From: an uncultured Collinsella sp.
GTDB taxonomy: Bacteria; Actinomycetota; Coriobacteriia; Coriobacteriales; Coriobacteriaceae
NCBI GenBank assembly: GCA_934646865.1
Contig: CAKUEU010000001.1
Coordinates: forward strand, 65,409 to 129,408
Length of the DNA stretch: 64,000 nucleotides
Direction: 5' to 3'
The translations under genes and the position numbers were made by a program. The notes under the pieces were generated by a model that worked only from the letters and a program-made list of their open reading frames with translations, was not told the origin of the DNA and ran no database searches. Below, one piece after another: positions 37,042-44,852 of this stretch (position 1 is its first letter; each line of letters begins with the position of its first letter).

Positions 37042-37111
37042 CGTTCCTTCTTTCATATGCGGTGGAAGCCGACGATCCCGGGTTTTAGGGCTCGTGGCTT
37101 TGCTAACCCGA

Positions 37112-37148
37112 ACGCTACCGCCCCGATGGGCGAGAACGTTGCGCAACA
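37112..37148 (-). promoter_or_regulatory. Regulon promoter for the 877-residue protein
   Basis: CGTTGCGCAACA (37137-37148, 11 of 12), 19 nt, then TAGCGT (37112-37117, leftward). 96 nt from the start codon. Confidence 0.7.
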
Positions 37149-37238
37149 TCCGCGAGTGCGCGAATTGCAGTGCGGAACGGTTTGTGCTTGGTGGTGGCGA
37201 TGGGGGCGGACGAGTCCTGCACGAACCCTCGGTAAATG

Positions 37239-37278
37239 AAAACGCGCCCGTCGGCAGGTTGTTGCCGGCGGGCGCGTT
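37239..37278 (-). terminator. Intrinsic terminator of the four-helix zinc-ribbon gene
   Basis: A 16-bp stem with one G-T pair (37241-37256 with 37263-37278) is followed on the minus strand by TTTT. It lies 30 nt past the stop at 37308. Confidence 0.8.
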
Positions 37279-37307
37279 CAGGATTACATATGGGTTGATG
37301 CCCGAGA

Positions 37308-38000
37308 CTAGGCTTCTTTCTTGATGGAGCCAAGCATCACGACTGTAGCGATTGAGGCGATGCAGCACAGAAGCGGATAGATAGGGCCGGAGTACTGCTT
37401 AGATGCATATGCCATAAATGCGGCAATGGCAGCGAGCAGCACAAAACCGATGCGTGCAACGGCGATCTTTTTCTGCATAAATGCCATGATGAGGCCAATA
37501 ACGGAGACGATAACCGGAACGGCCCAGACATAGGTCAGCGAGCTGTAGAAGTCGCCGCCACTGCTGCCGTACGCTGTCATCGTATCGGCGTAGTCGCCCA
37601 TCTCCATCATGGTATAGGTGGACTTAAGACGATACGCTTCGCCAGCCGTGCTGTCGCCACCAAAGAAACTGGAGAGGTTGTTGGCGCCATTTGAGATGTA
37701 CTGGGATGTTTGCAGATCGCTGGCGGTAGGTGAGAACCACGGCATAAAAGCTAAGATGAGGGCAATGACGCCAATGACCAGCGGGACGATGGCGTTGGTA
37801 TTGAGCGAGACACTCGGGGCGCTAATCGCTGGCTTTGCGGGGCTGGGGGCGGCAGCGTGGGCAGTGGGCTTCTTGACCGGTGTTTCCTCGCAGGTGGCGG
37901 CAGGCTTGGCCGGAGTGGGCTGGTTGGCAAGCTTGTTGCCGCATTTGGGACAGAAGGCGATGCCGTCGGGAATCTTCTCTCCGCACTTGGGGCAGAACAT
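37308..38000 (-). CDS. Zinc-ribbon protein with four membrane helices
   Basis: 230 residues. N-terminal ribbon CPKCGEKIPDGIAFCPKCG (3-21), Pro/Ala linker (25-68), then hydrophobic helices at about 70-90, 158-178, 182-202 and 207-225. A polar loop between the first two (SQYISNGANNLSSFFGG) would face outside. It resembles small zinc-ribbon membrane proteins of unknown function common in Gram-positive anaerobes. GAAAGGAAA precedes the ATG. It is divergent from the triple-ribbon gene and shares one palindrome with it. Confidence 0.75.
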   Translation of the reverse strand: MFCPKCGEKIPDGIAFCPKCGNKLANQPTPAKPAATCEETPVKKPTAHAAAPSPAKPAISAPSVSLNTNAIVPLVIGVIALILAFMPWFSPTASDLQTSQYISNGANNLSSFFGGDSTAGEAYRLKSTYTMMEMGDYADTMTAYGSSGGDFYSSLTYVWAVPVIVSVIGLIMAFMQKKIAVARIGFVLLAAIAAFMAYASKQYSGPIYPLLCCIASIATVVMLGSIKKEA

Positions 38001-38035
38001 GGTGTTTCCTTTCGTTGGGAACCTTGACGAGCCCT

Positions 38036-38072
38036 AAGATAAGCTTCGACTCTCTGGTTATGTTGCGCAACA
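38036..38072 (-). promoter_or_regulatory. Regulon promoter, leftward half of a shared site
   Basis: TGTTGCGCAACA (38061-38072), 19 nt, then TATCTT (38036-38041, leftward). 61 nt from the start of the four-helix zinc-ribbon gene. The same palindrome serves the rightward gene. Confidence 0.75.
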
Positions 38073-38097
38073 TTGCGCGCGATGGCGTGGGTATCCT
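38061..38097 (+). promoter_or_regulatory. Regulon promoter, rightward half of a shared site
   Basis: The shared palindrome (38061-38072), 19 nt, then TATCCT (38092-38097). 62 nt from the start of the triple zinc-ribbon gene. One site with two symmetric -10 boxes is the cleanest evidence that the palindrome drives transcription in both directions. Confidence 0.78.
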
Positions 38098-38133
38098 TGA
38101 CGCAAGCGAATTAAAGGCGGAGAAAGGACCCCC

Positions 38134-39045
38134 ATGAGTTTCTTTGACGATCTTCAGAACTCTATCAATCGCGGTGTTGCCGGTGCTAACCGCACAGGCA
38201 ACACACTCAAGTTCAAAGCGCAGCTGAACGAAGCCATGAAGCGCCGTCAGACCCTTGCTGCCCAGCTTGGCGCCAGTCTGTACGATGCTACTAAGGATGA
38301 CCCCGCGTTCCGCGCCGGTCGCGAGGCCATCTATGACGGCATTGCCGCCATCGATGCCGAGCGCGCCGGCTATCAGGCCGAGATTGATCGCATCGAGGCC
38401 GAAGCTCAGGCTGCTCAGGCTGCTGCCACGCATTACACCTGCCCATTCTGCGGTTCTTCCGTTGCTGCCTCCGACCTGTTCTGCTCCGGCTGCGGAAAGC
38501 CCATGGCAGAGATCGAAGCGGCAATTACCAAGCAGCGAACCAGCGGTATTGCAACGGCAGCCGCCCCGGATGTGTCAAACGCTGCGACGTGCCCCCAGTG
38601 CGGAGCTCCCATCAACGAGGACGACATGTTCTGCATGAGCTGCGGCGCCAAGTTGGAGTCGGTGCCGGAGCCGGAGTTCCAGCCGGCTGCCGTGCCCGAA
38701 CCGGTTGCTGCGCCCGTGCCGGAGCCGGTTGTTGTACCCGATCCCGAGCCGATTGCAGCTCCCGCACCCAAGCCCGAGCCAATTGCCGCTTCCGCACCTA
38801 AGCCCGAGCCGATCGTCGCGCCTGCCCCTGCTCCTGTCTTTGAACCTGAGCCGATAAGCGCCCCCGAGCCTGAACCTGTCGCTGCGCCCGCACCCGCATT
38901 TACTCCCGAGTTCGTGCCGGCAGCAGCGCCCGTGCTGGCGCCAGAGCCGGCCGTTTCCCTCCCGAATAACACGTGTCCCACCTGCGGTGCGACCAACGAT
39001 CCCGAGGATAAGTTCTGCATGCATTGCGGCACCAAACTTCGCTAA
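38134..39045 (+). CDS. Triple zinc-ribbon protein with Pro/Glu/Ala repeat linker
   Basis: 303 residues. An N-terminal helical part (1-95, MSFFDDLQNSINRG) looks like a coiled coil. Ribbons follow: CPFC...CSGC (about 102-119), CPQC...CMSC (about 151-169) and, at the very C-terminus, CPTC...CMHC (about 281-299). Ribbons 2 and 3 are joined by about 100 residues of P.PEPIAAPAP-type repeats, which should be extended. It has no membrane segment, so unlike its neighbours it is cytosolic. Three binding modules on a flexible chain point to an adaptor role. ATG follows GAGAAAGGA. Confidence 0.8.
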   Translation: MSFFDDLQNSINRGVAGANRTGNTLKFKAQLNEAMKRRQTLAAQLGASLYDATKDDPAFRAGREAIYDGIAAIDAERAGYQAEIDRIEAEAQAAQAAATHYTCPFCGSSVAASDLFCSGCGKPMAEIEAAITKQRTSGIATAAAPDVSNAATCPQCGAPINEDDMFCMSCGAKLESVPEPEFQPAAVPEPVAAPVPEPVVVPDPEPIAAPAPKPEPIAASAPKPEPIVAPAPAPVFEPEPISAPEPEPVAAPAPAFTPEFVPAAAPVLAPEPAVSLPNNTCPTCGATNDPEDKFCMHCGTKLR

Positions 39046-39079
39046 CATCGCTTTCCTATCGGCAAGGTTGAACGACGCC

Positions 39080-39130
39080 AAAGGGGCCGGATCTTTCTAA
39101 GCAAAGTGTTTAGAGGGGTTCGGCCCTTTT
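39080..39130 (+). terminator. Probable terminator of the triple-ribbon gene
   Basis: AAAGGGGCCGGA (39080-39091) pairs with TCGGCCCTTTT (39120-39130) around a long loop and ends in four T. The stem has a bulge, so efficiency is uncertain. Confidence 0.5.
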
Positions 39131-39170
39131 CTCGTCGGGCGTTCTGGCGCCTTATCTGGCAACCGTTTAA

Positions 39171-39207
39171 TGTTGCGCAACAGAATTTGGCCAACACCGC
39201 TTAGGGT
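39171..39207 (+). promoter_or_regulatory. Regulon promoter for the secreted double DUF6273-like protein
   Basis: TGTTGCGCAACA (39171-39182), 19 nt, then TAGGGT (39202-39207). 60 nt from the start codon. Confidence 0.72.
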
Positions 39208-39241
39208 TGAGATGTCCGGTGGAAAAGAGAAAGGATTTGAT

Positions 39242-41140
39242 ATGCACAATTTCAACGTGCACCTCAAGAAGGGGGCAGTATGCGGAGCGCTTGCGCTTGC
39301 GCTGGGTGCCCTCGTCGTGGGCAACGTGGCGACTATCGCAGCGCCAACCCCGGCGTACGCAGCCTCCAAGAAGTCATCCAAAAAATCTAAGAAGACCAAG
39401 GGCGGATCAGTTAAGGGCGTCAAGGTCCAGAAGAAGGTCGACAAGTATTCCTGGTCCGAACTCGCCAAGATCTCCGACGCCATGACCAAGTCCGGCAGCC
39501 GCAAGGCCGCCCTCAAGATCGCCAAGAAGTACAAGCTCTGCGACAAGAAGGGCAAGCTCGACGGTAGTCAGACCAAGAAAGTTGCGCTCAATGATTGTGA
39601 GAGCAGCGCCACGATTGTTGGCTTCTACCACGATGATCTTTCTGATGGCTCTGGAAAGGCAGGCATTACTTGGCAGTTTACCGATGGTCTGTATGAGGGC
39701 AATCCGCTCTATGCCTCACATGTTACCGACTTCAACATTCTGCCTAGTACGCTCAAGGACTGTTTGGCCACAGTCAAGAAGAATACTGTTTATCGCGACG
39801 GCGCCAAGGCAAGTCAGGCAACCTCAGAGGACGTTCAGCTCTGGGCACCTTCTGCGACTGAAATCCTCGGCGATGCCTCAGAGATGAAAAACATCAATCG
39901 CGATTCGGAGTGGATGACCAAGTCCCTTAACGCCGAGGGCACACAGTACGATTATTACGAGGCCGCCGGCATGAATTGGACTTCAGACTCGAAAGACTGC
40001 GAGTTCACTTCATCTGACTCAGGATATTGGATTGAACTGGTTAAGACGGATGATGGCCTCTCTGATCAGAAGGCTCTTGAGCAAGGGAAAGTAAAACTGG
40101 ACTCAAGCTATAAGAAGATAAGCGGCTTCGACTGGATGGCTGGTTTTAGAAGCATTTACTACAATCCTCTAACGCCTGATGCCGGGTTGGACCATCTGGC
40201 TGGCTATGGCGAGGGCGGTCTTGCCTCTGTTTATGCTGAAACCGATTCGCCCGCAAGCAACAATAACGCTTCTTGGCCTACTGGTTTGTATGGTTATTCG
40301 ACCGATAAGGCATCTGCTGTGATGCCCATGTTCTGCTTGACATCCCCTTCGGATGACAGCTCTGATTCGGAATCAAGCGGTGTCGCCGTTCAAGATAGCG
40401 TTAACAATTACAGCTGGAAAGACCTCAAGTCCATCGCAAATGAAATTGCGGCGGCCCAGGATGATAGTGCCGCTACCGAGATTGCTAAGAAATACCATCT
40501 GGTTGGCGACGATGGCAATCTGAGCAGCGCTTCCTATAAGAACATCGATGATACCTTCAAGGCATATATCGTTGGCTTCAACCATGATGACCGTTCCGAT
40601 GGTAAGGGCAAGGCAGGCATTACGTTCCTGATTGCCGATGCCTCTCCCGCCAAGCTTGCTATGAACAAGGACGGTTCCAATACGGGTGGATGGAAGGACT
40701 CTGATCTTCGTAAGTCTATTCGCACGGAGGTCAACTGGTGTTTGCCGCAGGCTCTCAAGAGTAACATCGTCAGGGTCAAGAAACTGTCCAACAACGCTGG
40801 TGTAACAACGGATCCGTCTTCGGTCACCTCAACGGACGAGACCGTGTGGCTGCCGTCTATGGTGGAACTGATTGGCAAAGATGGGCTCGAAAAAGAGCTT
40901 GGCTCCAGGGAGCCTGACCAGCTTGCCGTCTACGAGGCAGAGGGAACGCAGTATGCCGCCCTGCAGGGTGACAACGACACCCGCTGGACCGGTTACGATG
41001 GATTTACCGGAAACACTGCGTGGACGCGAACTTGCGATGCCTCTCAATCCGGATGTTTCCTAGTGTACCGAGGAAACGATTTTGGTGGCCCGTGGGATAC
41101 GAACGATGAGCTCAATATCTATCCGGGTTTCTGCCTTTAG
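39242..41140 (+). CDS. Secreted protein with two DUF6273-like domains
   Basis: 632 residues from ATG 39242 (GAAAGGA upstream). A signal peptide (about 8-40, ALALALGALVVGNVATIA, cleavage near PAYA/AS) is followed by a Lys/Ser-rich stretch. Two homologous domains (about 75-370 and 385-632) share YSW..L..I, IAKKY.L, VGF.HDD.SDG.GKAGIT, and W.PS..E..G; the second ends in NIYPGFCL. The same domain is the outer part of the kinase at 9222 (ends VIPGFCV). A soluble secreted copy beside a receptor-kinase copy suggests a shared ligand or a direct partner. No lipobox, no LPXTG. Ends before a terminator. Confidence 0.8.
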   Translation: MHNFNVHLKKGAVCGALALALGALVVGNVATIAAPTPAYAASKKSSKKSKKTKGGSVKGVKVQKKVDKYSWSELAKISDAMTKSGSRKAALKIAKKYKLCDKKGKLDGSQTKKVALNDCESSATIVGFYHDDLSDGSGKAGITWQFTDGLYEGNPLYASHVTDFNILPSTLKDCLATVKKNTVYRDGAKASQATSEDVQLWAPSATEILGDASEMKNINRDSEWMTKSLNAEGTQYDYYEAAGMNWTSDSKDCEFTSSDSGYWIELVKTDDGLSDQKALEQGKVKLDSSYKKISGFDWMAGFRSIYYNPLTPDAGLDHLAGYGEGGLASVYAETDSPASNNNASWPTGLYGYSTDKASAVMPMFCLTSPSDDSSDSESSGVAVQDSVNNYSWKDLKSIANEIAAAQDDSAATEIAKKYHLVGDDGNLSSASYKNIDDTFKAYIVGFNHDDRSDGKGKAGITFLIADASPAKLAMNKDGSNTGGWKDSDLRKSIRTEVNWCLPQALKSNIVRVKKLSNNAGVTTDPSSVTSTDETVWLPSMVELIGKDGLEKELGSREPDQLAVYEAEGTQYAALQGDNDTRWTGYDGFTGNTAWTRTCDASQSGCFLVYRGNDFGGPWDTNDELNIYPGFCL

Positions 41141-41168
41141 TCGTTAATACTGACCGACGGTGATTATG

Positions 41169-41203
41169 AGCCCTCGGAGGGGGAACGCTCTCCGAGGGCT
41201 TTA
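41169..41203 (+). terminator. Intrinsic terminator after the secreted protein
   Basis: A perfect 11-bp stem (41169-41179 with 41190-41200) followed by TTT, 28 nt past the stop codon. Confidence 0.75.
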
Positions 41204-41290
41204 ATCACACTCGTATCAATGACGTATAACGAATCATTCAATTTGTTCGGGACGATGCGACTGTCCCAATACACGAGGGAAGGAGGGGCC

Positions 41291-42610
41291 ATGAAATGCC
41301 CCAAGTGCGGCGCCGAGATCGCCGAGGAGGCTGCATTCTGCGGTAAATGCGGTGCCAAGATTGAACACGAAGATGCTGGCGTGACGGATGCCGTTGCGCC
41401 GGATACCACCGTTGAGGACTCGGCAGGCGTCGAGGTTGAGGATACTCCGGAGGAGGTGCCTGCTGAGGACCCAACGGATGAAAAGGATGAGGGGGAGCCG
41501 GAGAAGCAGCTCAGCAAGAATGCCAAGATTGCGATTACTGCAGTCGCTGTTGTTCTCATGGTCGCCCTTGGCGTTTTCCTGTTCAATCAGCAGCAGCAAA
41601 AGGATTTTGAGAAAGCTGTCGAGAATCAGGTACTCGAAGAAGCTAAGGCGGAGTACGAAGGCCAGACGGAGCTCTTTGCCAAAAACGATTACGTTGAGCC
41701 TTCGGAGTATCAGGTTGATTCACTTGTCATATCCGAGTTCAACGAGAGCAATGGCAAGGTGACAGGCACTGCGACCGCCGATGTGTCCAACGAGAGCTTC
41801 TCTACAACGGTCGAGCTCAATTATGCTGCCGATGTAGATGGCAGCAGGAATGTATCGAACGTCACGATTGAGCCTACTTCTACCGAGACGACCCCGCTCA
41901 CGGGCATCACGACAGATGTAGAGCACGGGATCGAGGATGCTGATTCGGATCTGTACAACGACAACACATGTGTCGTCGATTATGTTGACGATGGTACGGC
42001 GAATTGGGTCGTGACGTCCGGAGCCAAGCATGAGCTGACGTACAAGTTCAACGGCAAGAAGTGGAAGTTTAAAAAAGATGAGCTGAGCAGCGATATCGAA
42101 TGGGGCGATTTCTCGGGGACGTACGTGGCTACTGATGGTTCCGATAATTGGCTCCGCATCAGTTCTTATGTCTCGGGAGAGGCGAGCTGTGAATGGTTCG
42201 GCGACTATCACATCACCGGTTCGGCTGGAGATGTTATCCAGGATTTGAGCGGTCAGGTTCGTGGAGTGTGCGAGGACGTCGACATTCAAGACTACGGCAA
42301 CGGGTTCTATGGTTTTGAGCTGAACGACGAGGACGCGGACGGTGCGAATGGGCAAGGCGGAATGGTCCACTTCAAGCTGGTCTTCAATCCCGAGCAAGAG
42401 GGTAGCCTAAAGCTGTTTAAGAGCGAATATCAGCAGCAGGCAACGGAGAGGTACCAGCAGTTCATTGCTATTGCCAATTTCCGTCATGGTAGCAGCGTCA
42501 AAAACCTGCACAAGCGCTCAGCTGGTGTGATCGGCATTCCTGACGACTTCAGTGGTGGTCAGAGCTCGTTTAACGATACGAACTTTACCTATATCAGGAA
42601 AGATGAATAG
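41291..42610 (+). CDS. Zinc ribbon-TM protein with external domain
   Basis: 439 residues from ATG 41291 (GGAAGGAGG upstream). Ribbon CPKCGAEIAEEAAFCGKCG (3-21), an acidic Glu/Asp/Pro linker, one membrane helix (about 77-98, IAITAVAVVLMVALGVFLF), then a long external region (about 100-439) rich in Asp, Ser and Tyr with W.FKKDELSSDIEWGDFSG and NWLRISSY. No known enzyme motif. This is the only member of the zinc-ribbon set here without an obvious regulon palindrome; read-through past the preceding terminator or another promoter must serve it. Confidence 0.75.
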   Translation: MKCPKCGAEIAEEAAFCGKCGAKIEHEDAGVTDAVAPDTTVEDSAGVEVEDTPEEVPAEDPTDEKDEGEPEKQLSKNAKIAITAVAVVLMVALGVFLFNQQQQKDFEKAVENQVLEEAKAEYEGQTELFAKNDYVEPSEYQVDSLVISEFNESNGKVTGTATADVSNESFSTTVELNYAADVDGSRNVSNVTIEPTSTETTPLTGITTDVEHGIEDADSDLYNDNTCVVDYVDDGTANWVVTSGAKHELTYKFNGKKWKFKKDELSSDIEWGDFSGTYVATDGSDNWLRISSYVSGEASCEWFGDYHITGSAGDVIQDLSGQVRGVCEDVDIQDYGNGFYGFELNDEDADGANGQGGMVHFKLVFNPEQEGSLKLFKSEYQQQATERYQQFIAIANFRHGSSVKNLHKRSAGVIGIPDDFSGGQSSFNDTNFTYIRKDE

Positions 42611-42635
42611 CCGTTCGCATCACGTGACGACCGGT

Positions 42636-42665
42636 GGGCCCGAGGGTTATCCTCGGGCCCTTTTT
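42636..42665 (+). terminator. Intrinsic terminator
   Basis: A perfect 10-bp GGGCCCGAGG/CCTCGGGCCC stem, 5-nt loop, followed by TTTTT. It ends the 41291 gene. Confidence 0.88.
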
Positions 42666-42724
42666 ACATGGATAGCATTAGGGGGCGCCTCATTGTGCGC
42701 CTGCTAATTGCCCACTCCTTTAAA

Positions 42725-42761
42725 TGTTGCGCAACAGAAAATGCCGAGCTCAAGGTAGTCT
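42725..42761 (+). promoter_or_regulatory. Regulon promoter for the zinc ribbon-DUF6273 gene
   Basis: TGTTGCGCAACA (42725-42736), 19 nt, then TAGTCT (42756-42761). 62 nt from the start codon. Confidence 0.75.
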
Positions 42762-42798
42762 TTACTCGAAAAGACTAAGGCTGAAGAAAGGAGACCTT

Positions 42799-43725
42799 AT
42801 GTTCTGTCCAAAGTGTGGCGTCGAAAACGCCGATGGATCCAAGTTCTGTTCTGGGTGTGGAACCTCGCTTGTCTCGGCGCCTGCTGAAACCGCTTCTCCC
42901 TCAAATAAAGCCACGGACCCTGCTGCGACTTCGGCTTCGTCACCCCAGCCTGCTGAGGCTCGCGACGCAAAGAAGAGGCCGATTATCATCGGGGCAGTCG
43001 CTGTTATTGTCGTTGCGTTAGTTGCCGTTTTTGCTGTCGGGCCCACACTGGGTGGAAACTCTTCCCCGGCTACTGAGATGGGGAGCGGAAGTGCTTCCAA
43101 GGAATCCGAGACAAAAAGCAAGAAACAAACTAAGACCGTTGAGGCACCGTACGAGAACCCCTTCGTGGGCGCTCAGGTGGGCGATAAGGTTAAGTTTGGC
43201 TCCTACGAGCAGGACGGCAAAACCTCCAATGGCAAAGAGCAGATTGAGTGGCGCGTCCTTGCTGTCGATGGGGATCGAGCTCTCGTAGTTAGTGAGAAAG
43301 GGCTGGACGCCAAGCCGATTAACGAGGGCGATGGGAACGACAGTCTAAATTCCATGAACAATGACTGGGACTCATCCGATCTTAAGGCTTGGCTCGAGAG
43401 TGATTTCTTTTCTCAGGCTTTTTCGGACGAGGAGAAGAAGGACATCGATGGTTCTCCTACGCTGCTTACCACCGATGAGGCCTATCAATATTTCGAGTCT
43501 GATGAAAGCCGCGTTTGCTACCCTACCAAGCAGGCTGTAAAAAATGGGGCCTGGGCTGACGATAACGATGCGTGTTACTGGTGGCTCAGTTCACCGAGCG
43601 ATGGCGGCAGCGATATGTGGTTCGCTACGGCATGCGTAGACTCCGATGGCGGCGTGTTTTCCTTGGGCATACGTGTTATTCGACCTGATGTCGCCGTTCG
43701 CCCTGCATTATGGGTGAGCCTTTAG
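42799..43725 (+). CDS. Zinc ribbon-TM-DUF6273 protein
   Basis: 308 residues from ATG 42799 (AAAGGAG upstream). Ribbon CPKCGVENADGSKFCSGCG (3-21), Ser/Ala/Pro linker, membrane helix (about 62-84, PIIIGAVAVIVVALVAVFAVG), Ser/Lys spacer, then a canonical DUF6273 domain (about 125-308): VKFGSYEQDG, EQIEWRVLAVDGDRALVVSE, LKAWLES.FF, YWWLSSPSD and VRPALWVSL. The domain is related to formylglycine-generating-enzyme-like folds and is usually outside the cell; its ligand is unknown. It joins the two hallmarks of this region, ribbon and DUF6273, in one chain. Confidence 0.85.
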   Translation: MFCPKCGVENADGSKFCSGCGTSLVSAPAETASPSNKATDPAATSASSPQPAEARDAKKRPIIIGAVAVIVVALVAVFAVGPTLGGNSSPATEMGSGSASKESETKSKKQTKTVEAPYENPFVGAQVGDKVKFGSYEQDGKTSNGKEQIEWRVLAVDGDRALVVSEKGLDAKPINEGDGNDSLNSMNNDWDSSDLKAWLESDFFSQAFSDEEKKDIDGSPTLLTTDEAYQYFESDESRVCYPTKQAVKNGAWADDNDACYWWLSSPSDGGSDMWFATACVDSDGGVFSLGIRVIRPDVAVRPALWVSL

Positions 43726-43759
43726 TTTCAATTACTAACAGCTTAGATAACGGGTGAAG

Positions 43760-44031
43760 ATTCGGGGACCGCAAGGTCCCCGAATGCCATGCTCTTCCTA
43801 GCCAAACAGACAATTTGTCCGAACGCCAACCCAAATCTTTGTTTGGTGACAATCCCCCTGCGTGGCTGTCCGGGCGGATGGGACAGTTAATAGCAGGTTC
43901 GAGATTCCCCAGGAGCAGAGTCCTACGAAGGAGTAGGGCTTCTGCATGTTTTTGGCGCCACGTGGTTGCGGACCCGCGTGGCGCCGTTCCGGCCTGCCCG
44001 GAAGGCGCTGCTCCCCATGCCATCCCGGGAG
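43760..44031 (+). other. Hairpin-dense non-coding region, possible structured RNA
   Basis: The 484-nt space after the DUF6273 gene has no supportable ORF but a run of stems: 43760-43785 (perfect 11 bp, GCAA loop; may serve as a terminator), 43866-43886 (CTGTCC/GGACAG), 43915-43945 (about 12 bp, followed by GTTTTT at 43949-43953), 43954-43985 (perfect 9 bp), 43986-44003 (TTCCGG/CCGGAA) and 44007-44031 (TGCTCCC/GGGAGCA). I could not match it to tmRNA, RNase P RNA, SRP RNA or a tRNA by eye. Confidence 0.35.
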
Positions 44032-44128
44032 CAACGTCTTCCGGGCTGGCCGTTTGCTTTTGCGATGGTGGCTTTTGGGGCCTGATCTTGTGTTCCCTCT
44101 GTTAGCGAATTCGTCTCGTTCCCGGCAA

Positions 44129-44165
44129 TGTTGCGCAACGCCTGTCCGACATGGATTTCTACACT
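44129..44165 (+). promoter_or_regulatory. Regulon promoter for the 44210 gene
   Basis: TGTTGCGCAACG (44129-44140, 11 of 12), 19 nt, then TACACT (44160-44165). 69 nt from the start codon. Confidence 0.7.
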
Positions 44166-44209
44166 TGAGCTGTCCAAAAGGGATTCAGTTCTTGAATGAG
44201 GGATGAACG

Positions 44210-44755
44210 ATGAACGGGAACTCCTATTACGACGACGACATGTCCGAGGAAGATTACGAGCGGGTCATGGAGCATATGTACGAGCTTGAGTGCGAGCTCG
44301 AGGAGCCTCATGACGCTCGCACCGACCAATTGATTCGCGAGGAGCTCGAGCAGCTTTCGAGCGCAATGTTGTTTGAACCGGTGGTAAAAAACGGCGAGTA
44401 CCTTGGCGAGCGCGACCATGTGCCCGGGTATTGGACGGATCGTCGCGATTTGGAGTCCGAGTCTTCAGGCGCTTCGAGCGATGTCGACGAGGTGGAGAAG
44501 GATGAGCCGTTTGATTTGATTGGCTATCAGGGCTCTTCCTCGGGTGGCTCGGTGCTCGACATGTTTACTCCCATTTTAAGGAGTCGCGTGTTCTGGATCT
44601 TCATTGCGTTTCTGGTGTTTATCGGCATGCTCGACATGTTCTACGACAGTTTTATCGTTCCTTCGGGCTTCGCTATTAGCCGCATCAATTTTCAGGGTTT
44701 GGTGTTGCTGGCGATTGTCGTAGCATGCATTGCCCTGAGGCGTCGTCGCCGCTAG
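44210..44755 (+). CDS. Small acidic protein with two C-terminal membrane helices
   Basis: 181 residues. Residues 1-120 are strongly acidic (MSEEDYERVMEHMYELECELEEP) and probably helical in the cytosol. Helices at about 124-145 and 156-176 end in a poly-Arg tail, placing both ends inside. No family recognised. GAGGGATG precedes the ATG. Single-gene unit under its own regulon promoter. Confidence 0.7.
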   Translation: MNGNSYYDDDMSEEDYERVMEHMYELECELEEPHDARTDQLIREELEQLSSAMLFEPVVKNGEYLGERDHVPGYWTDRRDLESESSGASSDVDEVEKDEPFDLIGYQGSSSGGSVLDMFTPILRSRVFWIFIAFLVFIGMLDMFYDSFIVPSGFAISRINFQGLVLLAIVVACIALRRRRR

Positions 44756-44779
44756 CGACGGTATTGGCGCAACTGCCGA

Positions 44780-44816
44780 TGTTGCGCAACAGGTTATCTG
44801 GACAGCGCCGTATGCT
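44780..44816 (+). promoter_or_regulatory. Regulon promoter for the GNAT gene
   Basis: TGTTGCGCAACA (44780-44791), 19 nt, then TATGCT (44811-44816). 61 nt from the start codon. Rightmost site of the series. Confidence 0.75.
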
Positions 44817-44852
44817 CGGGTTGTCCTGAAGTCAAAGAGAAAGGACAGGACA

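Noticed and set aside
43890..43915. tRNA T-arm-like GGTTCGAGATTCC
   Set aside because: The flanking bases do not pair as a T-stem and no acceptor or anticodon arm can be drawn.
44101..44128. Coding sequence in the gap before 44210
   Set aside because: Short frames there have no ribosome site and overlap the hairpin series and promoter.
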